In this document: in pieces, positions 1-7,014 of the stretch
How the letters are laid out: each line of letters starts with the position of its first letter
Numbering within the stretch: position 1 is the stretch's first letter
NCBI GenBank assembly: GCA_025056515.1
Contig: JANWWB010000061.1
Span: 1-7,277, forward strand
Direction: 5' to 3'
Source of the DNA: Anaerolineales bacterium
GTDB lineage: Bacteria; Chloroflexota; Anaerolineae; Anaerolineales; Villigracilaceae
DNA length: 7,277 bases
Translations under genes and position numbers: made by a program
Notes under the pieces: model-generated
Database searches by the model: none
What the model was told of the DNA's origin: nothing
The model's input: the letters and a program-made list of their open reading frames with translations, nothing else

Positions 1-549
1 CCAGATGTTCGTCAGTAATTCTTCCGCCGTGAGCACTTTACCGATGTTTTGAACAAACTGCAGCAGGAGACGATATTCGGTGGCCGAGAGGGAGACCAGT
101 TGGTCACCTTTCCAAACCTCGGCGCGTGCAAAATCAATCCGTAGATCGCCGTGGGTAAAAAATCGCCTATGAGAGGGTTCGCTCACTTGAGCACGACGGA
201 GGACCGCTCGGACTCGCGCCAGCAGTTCGGTAATCGAAAACGGTTTGACCAAATAATCATCTGCACCGACATCGAGGCCGCGCACACGATCGTTCTCTTC
301 TCCTTTGGCGGTAACCATGATAATCGGGACATTCGAAAATTGGCGAATGCGTTGACAAACTGCAAAGCCATCCATCCCGGGCAGCAGGATGTCTAAAAGA
401 ACCAAATCTACCGAGGTCGTGGTTAGAATTTCAATCGCCGTTTCTCCATCGAGTGCCGTTTCAACCTGATACCCTTCAGTCAGCAAATTGGCTTCCAACA
501 AGCGCAAGTAGCGCGGTTCATCGTCAACAACAAGGATTCTCGCCGACAT
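1..549 (-). CDS. OmpR/PhoB-family response regulator (C-terminus cut by window edge)
   Basis: This is the DNA-binding output of a two-component system, phosphorylated by a histidine kinase and then binding promoters in the cytoplasm. The frame is open from the ATG at 549 to position 1 with no stop, giving 183 residues; the family is usually about 225-240. The receiver domain spans roughly residues 3-119. It has the acidic pair D9/D10, phospho-acceptor D53 in LVLLDILLPGMDG, T80 in IIMVT, Y99 and K102 in DDYLVKPF. A linker follows, and from about residue 130 the OmpR-type winged helix begins, with the typical SATEYRLL and GKVLTAEELL segments. The recognition helix lies beyond the left edge, so DNA specificity cannot be read. 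It starts 2 bp after the stop of the GAF-type kinase gene, which makes that kinase the likely partner. The ribosome site is weak (AGAG close to the ATG). Family assignment is firm; the target genes are unknown. Confidence 0.95.
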   Translation of the reverse strand, partial: MSARILVVDDEPRYLRLLEANLLTEGYQVETALDGETAIEILTTTSVDLVLLDILLPGMDGFAVCQRIRQFSNVPIIMVTAKGEENDRVRGLDVGADDYLVKPFSITELLARVRAVLRRAQVSEPSHRRFFTHGDLRIDFARAEVWKGDQLVSLSATEYRLLLQFVQNIGKVLTAEELLTNIW

Positions 550-551
550 CT

Positions 552-1748
552 CTATTTCTCTTGAAGTGGTTGCTTAACGGGTAAGACAATCGTAAACGAT
601 GTGCCTTTACCGGGCGCAGTGTGGACGGAGATTTCGCCATGGTGGGCTTCGATGATTTGTTTGCAGATGAACAGCCCCAGGCCTGTTCCACGTGTCGAGC
701 GCGGCCCATCGGTCCGGTAGAAGCGCTCAAACAGAAAGGGTAAATCTTGTGGTTTCATCCCGGGGCCTTGGTCGGAAAAAGTGACCGACTGTCGCTCTCT
801 CTCTTGACGTAGCACGATGTGAATGGGGCTGCCGGGGGCGTATTTCAGGGCATTATCGAAGAGATTGCTAAAGACCTGCGTCAATCGAGTGCTGTCGGCT
901 TGAATCGGGGAGGTTGGATGAGTTTCCAGATTGACTTGCAGCTGCGGATAATGTGCTTGATAGCGCTGAACAATATCTCGCAGGAGCGAGTCCAAGCGTA
1001 CAGGTTGGAAGTTCATTGGCAATATCTTATTTTGCAAACGTGCTGAATCGAGCAAGCGTTCGATCAGCCGAAGCAGATGGTCGCTCTCTTCGTCGATAAT
1101 GGTGAGAAACTCCCGGCGGGTCGCTTCATCCCAATTGGCATCGGGACGTAGGAGGGAGGTGGCATACCCTTTGATGAATCCTAGAGGTGTGTTCAGCTCG
1201 TGTGAAATGGTGGCGATGAAATCGTCCTGCAATTGGGCACGTTGAGCGGCTAGCTTGAGCTGTTTACGCGCTTCACCCAAAGCTTGATGTTCAATCACGT
1301 AGGCGACTTGGTAGCAGGCTAGTAGGGCATAAAGAAAGTCTTCTCGTGTGTATGGTGGACCACCGAAGCGGACGAAAATCAGCGCTCCGATGCCGTCATT
1401 CAACACGAGAGGAAGCCCAAGACGACAGGGTCGCTTGGTCCGCTCATACGGAGGAGCGCTTGTTTCACAATGTTCAACCAGAATTGAACATGTGCCGGTC
1501 ACCTGACAGGCCACATCTTCACCCCATGAGACATCCGCCTCTTTGCTCCGCCCTCGGCCAGCAGCTAGGGCATAATAGACTTCTAGGTTCTGGTTGTCAG
1601 CTTCTGGCTTGTAAATGGCCAGATTGTCGAAGATGAAATGGGCGCGCAATGACCTAAAGAAGTCATCCAGAGAGAGATGAGAGTCGGTCGGGCGTTTCTG
1701 GAGAGCCAATGCAAACAAATCTTGTAGTTCTACTTGAGTATCGCTCAT
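552..1748 (-). CDS. Soluble GAF-type sensor histidine kinase
   Basis: This is a cytoplasmic sensor kinase of 398 aa that autophosphorylates on histidine and should pass the phosphate to the adjacent regulator. No membrane segment or signal peptide is visible. Residues about 20-160 look like a GAF sensor domain, with the typical end RLGLPLVLNDGIGALIFVR and a long helix after it. HisKA follows, with H183 in ISHELNTP. The ATPase domain has an N box with N295 and N299 (NLFDNA), a G1 box DQGPGM (326-331), an F box around FERFYR (340-345) and a G2 box GTGLGL (354-359). All catalytic motifs look intact. The sensor domain carries cysteines at 81, 87, 94, 108 and 145, which could mean a redox or metal ligand; that is inference. 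The ATG at 1748 is the only plausible start, because the frame upstream reaches a stop without another start codon, but no Shine-Dalgarno is seen. It may be transcribed from the 96-bp gap upstream. Confidence 0.93.
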   Translation of the reverse strand: MSDTQVELQDLFALALQKRPTDSHLSLDDFFRSLRAHFIFDNLAIYKPEADNQNLEVYYALAAGRGRSKEADVSWGEDVACQVTGTCSILVEHCETSAPPYERTKRPCRLGLPLVLNDGIGALIFVRFGGPPYTREDFLYALLACYQVAYVIEHQALGEARKQLKLAAQRAQLQDDFIATISHELNTPLGFIKGYATSLLRPDANWDEATRREFLTIIDEESDHLLRLIERLLDSARLQNKILPMNFQPVRLDSLLRDIVQRYQAHYPQLQVNLETHPTSPIQADSTRLTQVFSNLFDNALKYAPGSPIHIVLRQERERQSVTFSDQGPGMKPQDLPFLFERFYRTDGPRSTRGTGLGLFICKQIIEAHHGEISVHTAPGKGTSFTIVLPVKQPLQEK

Positions 1749-1844
1749 GTCAGATATCGTGCGGTCGGTGCGCTGGGCGTCTGCAAGTCTTTGGCTATGA
1801 TTCAGTTAAGACTTCCATCGAGGCGCTTGCGCGCGCAAATGATT

Positions 1845-2864
1845 TCAAGCAACAATATTGGTAACGACAAGCGGAAAACGAAATTCGGACCCAACTCCCT
1901 CTGTCGATTCCACCTCCAGAATTGAACCGTGTGCATGGATAATCTCCTGTACCAGCGCTAATCCTAGTCCTGTTCCTCTATACTTGCGGGTGGAGGAACC
2001 ATCAAGCTGATGGAACGGTTCAAAGATTTCCTGGATTCGATGTGCCGGAATGCCAATACCGGTGTCTTTGACTGAGATCATCACTAGCCGATCGGCCTCC
2101 ACTTGCATAGAAAGCTTGACCTGACCACCGGCCGGTGTAAATTTGATGGCGTTATCCAGCAATTGCAAAAGCACCCATGAGAGTTTTTCTTCATCCGCTT
2201 GGACAAGTGGTAGGTCTGTCGGAATATCATACTCAAGGGTGATATTGCGGTTATTCGCTTTGACGCGCGAATAGTTGATGACTTCAGCAGCCACTCGGGC
2301 AAGGTTGACCGGCTTTAATTTCAAAGCCATTTCCCCACGAGCAGCTTGCGAAAAGAGGATGAGGCTGTCAATTAAGCTTTCCAATTGGGAAGCTGAACGT
2401 TGGCTCACTTGAACAGCATGCTTTTGTTCCTCGTTCAGCTCGCCTAGCGCACCACTGGCTAGGAGTTCCAAATATCCTTTGATGTGGGTGAGAGGGGTGC
2501 GCAGCTCATGGGAAATATTGGAGACAAAGTTGGCTTTTAATTGGTTGAGCTCGGAGAGTTTGCGCAATGCCTCCTGAAGCTCGGCGGTGCGCTCCTGGAC
2601 ACGTCGTTCGAGAAAACGATTAGCATCCTCGAGGGCATTGCGTAGTTGTAGAATTTGCATCGTCACTGCATGGTCCAACTGTTGACGGTCAATCAACCCA
2701 AGTTCGACCAGTGCTTGCCCCAGAAAGCAATGTTGACCTTGCTGGCGTTGTTGGTGTTGATATGCTAGAGCGCGTTGCAAGTCCTCCTCAGTAATAATTC
2801 CGTTTTGGACAAGGGATTCGCCCAGGCGGGGGACAAGGATTTCTGGCGAGAGAGGCGTTGTCAT
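1845..2864 (-). CDS. Soluble histidine kinase with MshEN-like N-terminal domain
   Basis: This is a 339-aa cytoplasmic kinase with no membrane segment. Residues 13-36 and 47-70 are two copies of a 24-residue motif (RLGESLVQNGIITEEDL... and FLGQALVELGLIDRQQL..., each ending in Q). They have the form of the type II secretion ATPase N-terminal / MshEN domain, a known cyclic-di-GMP binding module in MshE. A coiled coil of about residues 71-110 joins this to HisKA, with H119 in ISHELRTP. The ATPase domain has G1 box DTGIGI (267-272), F box FEPF (281-284) and G2 box GTGLGL (297-302). The N box reads LLQLLDNAIKF: N238 is present, but the first conserved Asn is Q234. The gene lies 40 bp after the amidohydrolase and 96 bp before the second kinase, and has no clear Shine-Dalgarno. 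Kinase identity is firm. The ligand is inferred and untested. Confidence 0.92.
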   Translation of the reverse strand: MTTPLSPEILVPRLGESLVQNGIITEEDLQRALAYQHQQRQQGQHCFLGQALVELGLIDRQQLDHAVTMQILQLRNALEDANRFLERRVQERTAELQEALRKLSELNQLKANFVSNISHELRTPLTHIKGYLELLASGALGELNEEQKHAVQVSQRSASQLESLIDSLILFSQAARGEMALKLKPVNLARVAAEVINYSRVKANNRNITLEYDIPTDLPLVQADEEKLSWVLLQLLDNAIKFTPAGGQVKLSMQVEADRLVMISVKDTGIGIPAHRIQEIFEPFHQLDGSSTRKYRGTGLGLALVQEIIHAHGSILEVESTEGVGSEFRFPLVVTNIVA

Positions 2865-2904
2865 AAGATTACTAGCGGTTTTCTCAGATTCTTGGGTGAG
2901 GTCT

Positions 2905-4482
2905 TTACGCCCGCCAGACCCATTCGCCGCCGATCATGGTTGCAATTGGTTGGAGGGAGCGGAGTTCTTCAGGCGGGCAGGTGAATGGATCGGACTCCAG
3001 GACAATCAAGTCGGCCAGATATCCTTCGGTCAGGCGTCCGAGTCGGTCTTCCCAGCCGGCGGCGTAGGCTGGTCCAAGGGTATAGGCCTCAAGCGCTTCT
3101 TGAACGGTGAGACGTTCCTGGGGGTACCATCCTTCTGCTGCGGGAGCACCGTCGGCGCGACGACGTGTGACAGCGGCGTGGAGACCCCAAAACGGGTTCG
3201 GGTTTTCGACCGGTGCATCTGATCCAAAGGCCAGGCGCGCCCCTGCAGCGAGTTGCGTTTTCCAAGCGTAAGCGAGGGCGGCGCGCTTTCCCCAACCTCG
3301 TTCAGCCATCTCCATATCCGAGGTAGCATGGATGGGTTGCATGGAGGCGACCAGTTCAAGTGCAGCTAAACGATGCGCATCGTCTGGATGGAGCAGCTGT
3401 ACATGTTCAATCCGATGGCGAAGCGCAGGTAGTCCATGTTCCTTTTCGTAGGCGCGCAGTCGTTCAAAGGCGTTCAATACTTCACGGTTGGCGCGGTCAC
3501 CGATGGCGTGGACGGCCAAATTCAAGCCGGCGCGCGCCGCCTCTCGGCCGTATGCGAAGATTTCTTCGGCGTTCATTAACAGAATACCACGATTTTCGGG
3601 CGCGTCAACATAGGGTTCAAGCATGGCCGCTGTACGTGGCCCTAGCGCACCATCGCTGAACAATTTGAGAGGCCCAATGCGCAAATGGTCATCTCCCCAG
3701 CCGCCGCGCAGGCCAAGACGCAAAACATCTTGCAGATCTTCGCCCGGGATTGATTGAAGCACCCGCAAGCGAAGCTCACCTCTTTTGTTGAGAATTTGTA
3801 GGGCACGAAAGGAAAGACTGCGATCGAAGTTATGAATTCCTGTCAGACCGATTTTCCAAAGCGTAGGAAGCGCCTGACGAATCATCTCGGCCAATTGTTC
3901 TGCACCAGGCAAAGGAATGGCGGCCTCCATCAATGCCATTGCGCCTTCGAAAAGGATGCCCGTCGGTTTGCCTCGCTTGTTGCGTTGGATGTGTTGGGCG
4001 CGCGGGTCGTGTCGAAATTTTTCGAGTTTGGCGTAACGTAATGCCAGAGAATTGGCCCAACCGGCATGGAGTGACTTGGCCGTCAAATAAACTGGATTGA
4101 GCGGGGCAACGGCGTCCAGGTCGACAGCGGTCGGCCATGTGCCGCCCCAGGTGTTCTGATTCCATCCATGGCCGATAATCCATTCTCCAGGGCGGGCGCG
4201 TTTCGCGGCTTGTGCCACACGCGCAAGAATCTGCTCTTTGGTTGGCAGTTCGCAGTCGATTTTTTGCAGGCTGAGCACATAGTGTTGAATATGAATATGA
4301 GCATCGGTCAGCCCCGGCAAGACAATCGCTTGGTGCATGTCTTGTCGTTCAGCCTGAGGATATTGAGAGAGCAACTCATCTCCGCCGACCGCGATGATTC
4401 TTTCTCCCTCAATCGCCAGAGCACTGGCGAGAGGGAAACGACGGTCAAAGGTGTAGATTCGAGCGTTGAACAGTAAGTGCAT
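2905..4482 (-). CDS. YtcJ-like metal-dependent amidohydrolase (Amidohydro_3)
   Basis: This is a cytoplasmic zinc- or metal-dependent hydrolase of 525 aa, the usual length for YtcJ/NfdA-like members of the amidohydrolase superfamily. The N-terminal strand region (to about residue 55) and the C-terminal tail YLADLIVLESDPF form the small beta domain around a TIM barrel. Metal ligands are visible in order: H62 and H64 (TDAHIHIQH), the candidate carboxylated lysine K273 in LKLFSDGALG, H325 (AVHAIGDRA), H360 (HRIEH) and catalytic D422 (FGSDAPV). No signal peptide is seen. The start at 4482 has GAGG (4488-4491) 5 nt upstream, overlapping the parB stop; the gap to parB is 7 bp, so the two are probably co-transcribed. 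Family members are mostly uncharacterised and some act on N-substituted formamides or amides, so the substrate cannot be named. Its place in a parAB operon says nothing obvious about its role. Confidence 0.93.
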   Translation of the reverse strand: MHLLFNARIYTFDRRFPLASALAIEGERIIAVGGDELLSQYPQAERQDMHQAIVLPGLTDAHIHIQHYVLSLQKIDCELPTKEQILARVAQAAKRARPGEWIIGHGWNQNTWGGTWPTAVDLDAVAPLNPVYLTAKSLHAGWANSLALRYAKLEKFRHDPRAQHIQRNKRGKPTGILFEGAMALMEAAIPLPGAEQLAEMIRQALPTLWKIGLTGIHNFDRSLSFRALQILNKRGELRLRVLQSIPGEDLQDVLRLGLRGGWGDDHLRIGPLKLFSDGALGPRTAAMLEPYVDAPENRGILLMNAEEIFAYGREAARAGLNLAVHAIGDRANREVLNAFERLRAYEKEHGLPALRHRIEHVQLLHPDDAHRLAALELVASMQPIHATSDMEMAERGWGKRAALAYAWKTQLAAGARLAFGSDAPVENPNPFWGLHAAVTRRRADGAPAAEGWYPQERLTVQEALEAYTLGPAYAAGWEDRLGRLTEGYLADLIVLESDPFTCPPEELRSLQPIATMIGGEWVWRA

Positions 4483-4489
4483 GCAAGCC

Positions 4490-5344
4490 TCACTCGCGCA
4501 AGAGTCTATCTAGGAGTGCATCGAGTTCTTCGTTGGAGTAATAATGGATTGAAATCGTACCGCCCTTTCGGCCCGTACGTAATGTGACTTTTGTCCCTAA
4601 GGTGGCCTGTAACCGCTCTTCTAGCGCTCTCACTTCGGGCGGCGGGGTCTTTTTGGCTTTTTTCTCCCCCTTTTCGCCCATGAGCTTGCGCGTTAGGTCT
4701 TCAGTTTGACGGACATTCAGCTCTTGTGCCAAGATGATGCGCAAAGCGGCGGTCTGTGCTTCAGGGGTGGGTAGCGCCAAGAGAGCACGGGCGTGACCTT
4801 CACTGATGCGGCCCTCGATGAGCGCAGTCTTGACCGAGGCTGGCAGTTTGAGCAAGCGTAAGGTGTTGGTTACGCTGACGCGACTGCGTCCCACCTTGTG
4901 TGCAATTTCCTCATGTGAAAGTCCAAATTCTTCGGCGAGCTGCCGGTATCCTTCAGCTTCTTCGAGCGGTGAAAGGTCAGCACGTTGGATGTTTTCGATA
5001 ATTGCCAGTTCAAGCCGTTGTTGGTCTGAAGCATCTCGCACAATGACCGGCACAGCGCTCAGACCAGCCAAGCGAGCGGCTTGCAAACGTCTTTCACCGG
5101 CGATGAGCGTGTAGCGGTCTCCCGCTTCGCTTTTGGTCACAATTAATGGCTGTAAGACGCCATATTCTCGGATAGAAGCGGTGAGTTCCTCCAACTCAAC
5201 CGGATCGATTGCTTGACGAGGCTGACGCGGATTAGGGTCAATATCATCGACGCCGATATACAGAATGCCACGATGTTCCAGGGCCTCCTCTTGGCCGGGT
5301 AAAAGGGCTCCTAGACCGCGTCCTAGACCCGATTTTGGTGTCAT
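4490..5344 (-). CDS. parB: Chromosome-partitioning protein ParB (Spo0J type)
   Basis: ParB is the CTP-dependent DNA clamp that loads at parS sites, spreads around them and stimulates ParA, segregating the origin region. At 284 aa it has the normal length. The N-terminus carries the conserved GLGRGLGALL (6-15), which contacts ParA. The CTP-binding part includes GERR (83-86) and ENIQR (117-121). A helix-turn-helix spans about 141-168 (LSHEEIAHKVGRSRVSVTNTL). A lysine-rich linker (KKAKK, 228-232) leads to the C-terminal dimerisation domain (about 235-284). I start it at the ATG at 5344, because a strong ribosome site lies 7 nt upstream; an in-frame GTG at 5362 would place that site inside the coding region. 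It follows parA by 30 bp and precedes the amidohydrolase by 7 bp. No parS site is found in the window. Identification is secure. Confidence 0.97.
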   Translation of the reverse strand: MTPKSGLGRGLGALLPGQEEALEHRGILYIGVDDIDPNPRQPRQAIDPVELEELTASIREYGVLQPLIVTKSEAGDRYTLIAGERRLQAARLAGLSAVPVIVRDASDQQRLELAIIENIQRADLSPLEEAEGYRQLAEEFGLSHEEIAHKVGRSRVSVTNTLRLLKLPASVKTALIEGRISEGHARALLALPTPEAQTAALRIILAQELNVRQTEDLTRKLMGEKGEKKAKKTPPPEVRALEERLQATLGTKVTLRTGRKGGTISIHYYSNEELDALLDRLLRE

Positions 5345-5350
5345 AGGATG

Positions 5351-5359
5351 ACCTCCTTT
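5351..5359 (-). promoter_or_regulatory. parB ribosome binding site
   Basis: The minus strand reads AAAGGAGGT here, a near-perfect Shine-Dalgarno sequence ending 7 nt before the ATG at 5344. It decides the parB start: the longer frame from the GTG at 5362 would translate through this site and add the six residues MKGGHP, which are not part of the ParB family N-terminus. Confidence 0.88.
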
Positions 5360-5374
5360 CACGTTGGATGGACC

Positions 5375-6160
5375 CTAGGAGGGCGTCATGGCTACACCAT
5401 CTCCGGCTAAGAGTTCGCGTGCCAAGGCTTCGTAGGCTTGCGCTCCGTTCGAAGAGGGAGCGTAGACTGTAACCGGTAGACCGTGTGATGGCGCTTCAGC
5501 CAGACGCACGCTGCGGGGAATAATGGTCTCGAAGACTTGAGCGCCAAAGAACTTGCGCACCTCCTTGACCACATCTCCGGATAAGTGCGTTCTTGAATCG
5601 TACATGGTCAAGATCACGCCGCGGATTTTCAAGGAAGGGAAAAGGGCCGAGCGGATGCGTTGAATCGTGCGGGTGAGTTCGCCTAATCCCTCAAGTGCCA
5701 GGTACTCGCATTGAACAGGGATCAAGACACCGTCCTGGGCGGCCACCAGACCATTGATGGTCAACAATCCCAATGAAGGAGGACAATCAATCAGGAGATA
5801 GTCGTATCGTTCGATGAGTGGCGCAATCGCCTGACGCAATTTCGATTCTCGAGCCAGCTCATCGACCAGTTCTACTTCGGCTCCGGCCAGCGCCGGGGAA
5901 GAGGGCAAGATGGAGAGTTTGATGCGAGGATTGTAGAGCACATACGCCGCAGCCGGCGACTGCCCCAGAATGGCTTCGTACGTTCCTCCCCGAAGAGTAT
6001 GCTTATCCAGGCCGAGGGAAGAGGTTGCGTTCGCTTGAGGGTCCAGGTCAACGATCAGCACTCGTTGACCCAGAGCCGAAAGCGCCGCTCCCAGGTTGAT
6101 AGCCGTGGTTGTTTTACCCACTCCGCCTTTTTGATTCGCCAGGGTATAAACGCGTCCCAC
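5375..6160 (-). CDS. parA: Chromosome-partitioning ATPase ParA (Soj type)
   Basis: ParA is the Walker-type ATPase that binds nucleoid DNA non-specifically as an ATP dimer and moves ParB-parS complexes. The 261-aa product has no N-terminal helix-turn-helix extension, which fits the chromosomal Soj/type Ib form rather than plasmid P1-type ParA. The deviant Walker A is KGGVGKTT (residues 11-18, signature K11 and K16). Walker A' is VDLDPQ (37-42, with D38 and D40) and Walker B is LLIDCPPSLG (122-131, D125). The tail with RSVRLAEAPSHGLPV (216-230) is typical of the family. I place the start at the GTG at 6160, preceded by GGAGGT with 7-nt spacing; the frame is open 38 codons further up, but that part only overlaps the upstream kinase gene. 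The GTG shares its G with the TAG stop of that kinase gene, suggesting translational coupling. parB follows after 30 bp. Confidence 0.97.
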   Translation of the reverse strand: MGRVYTLANQKGGVGKTTTAINLGAALSALGQRVLIVDLDPQANATSSLGLDKHTLRGGTYEAILGQSPAAAYVLYNPRIKLSILPSSPALAGAEVELVDELARESKLRQAIAPLIERYDYLLIDCPPSLGLLTINGLVAAQDGVLIPVQCEYLALEGLGELTRTIQRIRSALFPSLKIRGVILTMYDSRTHLSGDVVKEVRKFFGAQVFETIIPRSVRLAEAPSHGLPVTVYAPSSNGAQAYEALARELLAGDGVAMTPS

Positions 6161-7008
6161 TAGAGAACCTCCACCAGACAGCGTTGGATTTCTTCGCGTG
6201 TTGGAATTGAATCGAGACCCATGCGGGTAACCGAGAAGGAAGCCAATTTGGTTGCAAAGGCGGCGGCCGCCCATGGGTCGCGCGTGCTATATAGACGCCA
6301 GAAAAAGGCAGCTGCGAAGATGTCCCCTGCACCGGTTGCATCTACTTCACGTTGCTTGGGGGCGTTGAAACGGCGTAGGTCGCCATTCCAATAGAGTCGT
6401 GCTCCTGCCGCGCCTTCTGTTACAACCAAAATGCGCGCCATGGATGCCAGGGCCTCGATTTGTTCTTCGTCGTATCCAACGTCTTCGACGCTGATGACCA
6501 CGGCCCCTAGGCGTGGCAGAACCCGTTCAGCATCTTCCCATTTTTTGGGGTGGACCTGGCCTTGTTCATCCCAGGCGCGCATCCAACCTTGCGGCGTCAC
6601 GCCCAGCAACGAGGCGCCAAATTCTTCGTCCAGCAAGGAACGCCCTTCTCCGGCAATCGGACCAAGGTGGACGATGCGAGCTGAGCGCCAGGCGGGGGGG
6701 ACATGGCTTGCTTGCAGGTCGGAAGCACGATGATGGAGATATTGCTGCCGACCGTTGGAGGTATAGATGTTCTCAAAGGTAGTGCTGTGTTCGGTCGGCG
6801 CATTTTGAATCGGAATGCCATCGAGTTCGGAGAGGGGAATCTCGTTCCCAAACGAGGTGACAATTCCGACTTTCATGCCCAAAGCACGTGCCGTCAGGGC
6901 GCTATAGGCAGCGGTCCCACCTAGGCGTAGGCCTTGCGGCGTCCGGTCGCAGGCCAGATGGCCGATAAGCAGATAGTCAACGGTTTGAACGGACATCAGG
7001 GAAAGCAT
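6160..7008 (-). CDS. PfkB-family sugar/nucleoside kinase
   Basis: This is a small PfkB (ribokinase-like) kinase of 282 aa counted from the ATG at 7008, transferring phosphate from ATP to the hydroxymethyl or hydroxyl group of a sugar, nucleoside or polyol. The N-terminal region has IGHLACDRTP and the glycine pair in LGGTAAYSA (about 29-37). The ATP side has VTEGAAGARLY (about 196-206) and the PfkB signature VDATGAGD (222-229), whose last Asp, D229, is the catalytic base. No membrane segment is present. The short length and LGGTAAY motif resemble poorly characterised PfkB members, so I cannot name the substrate. The start is uncertain: GTG at 7023, ATG at 7008 and ATG at 6996 are all in frame and none has a good Shine-Dalgarno. 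I prefer 7008 because a TATAAT box lies exactly 6 nt upstream, as expected for a leaderless mRNA. The stop overlaps the parA start by one base. Confidence 0.9.
   Translation of the reverse strand: MLSLMSVQTVDYLLIGHLACDRTPQGLRLGGTAAYSALTARALGMKVGIVTSFGNEIPLSELDGIPIQNAPTEHSTTFENIYTSNGRQQYLHHRASDLQASHVPPAWRSARIVHLGPIAGEGRSLLDEEFGASLLGVTPQGWMRAWDEQGQVHPKKWEDAERVLPRLGAVVISVEDVGYDEEQIEALASMARILVVTEGAAGARLYWNGDLRRFNAPKQREVDATGAGDIFAAAFFWRLYSTRDPWAAAAFATKLASFSVTRMGLDSIPTREEIQRCLVEVL
6167..6172 (-). promoter_or_regulatory. parA ribosome binding site inside the end of the PfkB gene
   Basis: The minus strand reads GGAGGT here, with GGAGG ending 7 nt before the GTG at 6160. It lies inside the last codons of the upstream PfkB kinase gene. 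It fixes the parA start at the stop/start overlap and argues against the longer frame that would begin at 6274. Confidence 0.85.
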
Positions 7009-7014
7009 GAGCAA

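Noticed and set aside
151..396. 81-codon plus-strand frame opposite the response regulator
   Set aside because: It is antisense to the receiver domain, which is complete and conserved in the minus-strand frame; no ribosome site or domain supports it.
684..699. parS-like sequence TGTTCCACGTG
   Set aside because: It matches one half only and encodes the conserved G2 box region of the kinase, so codon constraint explains it.
3830..4183. 117-codon minus-strand frame and other long frames within the amidohydrolase gene
   Set aside because: They overlap a gene with complete catalytic motifs in another frame, have no recognisable domain and show low-complexity, shadow-like composition.
5345..5362. 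GTG start for ParB six codons upstream
   Set aside because: These codons consist of the Shine-Dalgarno region itself; the ATG at 5344 has ideal spacing and yields the conserved ParB N-terminus.
5355..5370. parS-like sequence containing TTTCACGT
   Set aside because: Only 9 of 16 consensus positions match and the right half is absent, so it is a chance half-site near the parB ribosome site.
6161..6274. Longer ParA reading frame with 38 extra N-terminal residues
   Set aside because: It overlaps the PfkB coding region, the added residues look like an out-of-frame reading of it, and a good ribosome site with GTG at 6160 gives the normal Soj-type N-terminus.
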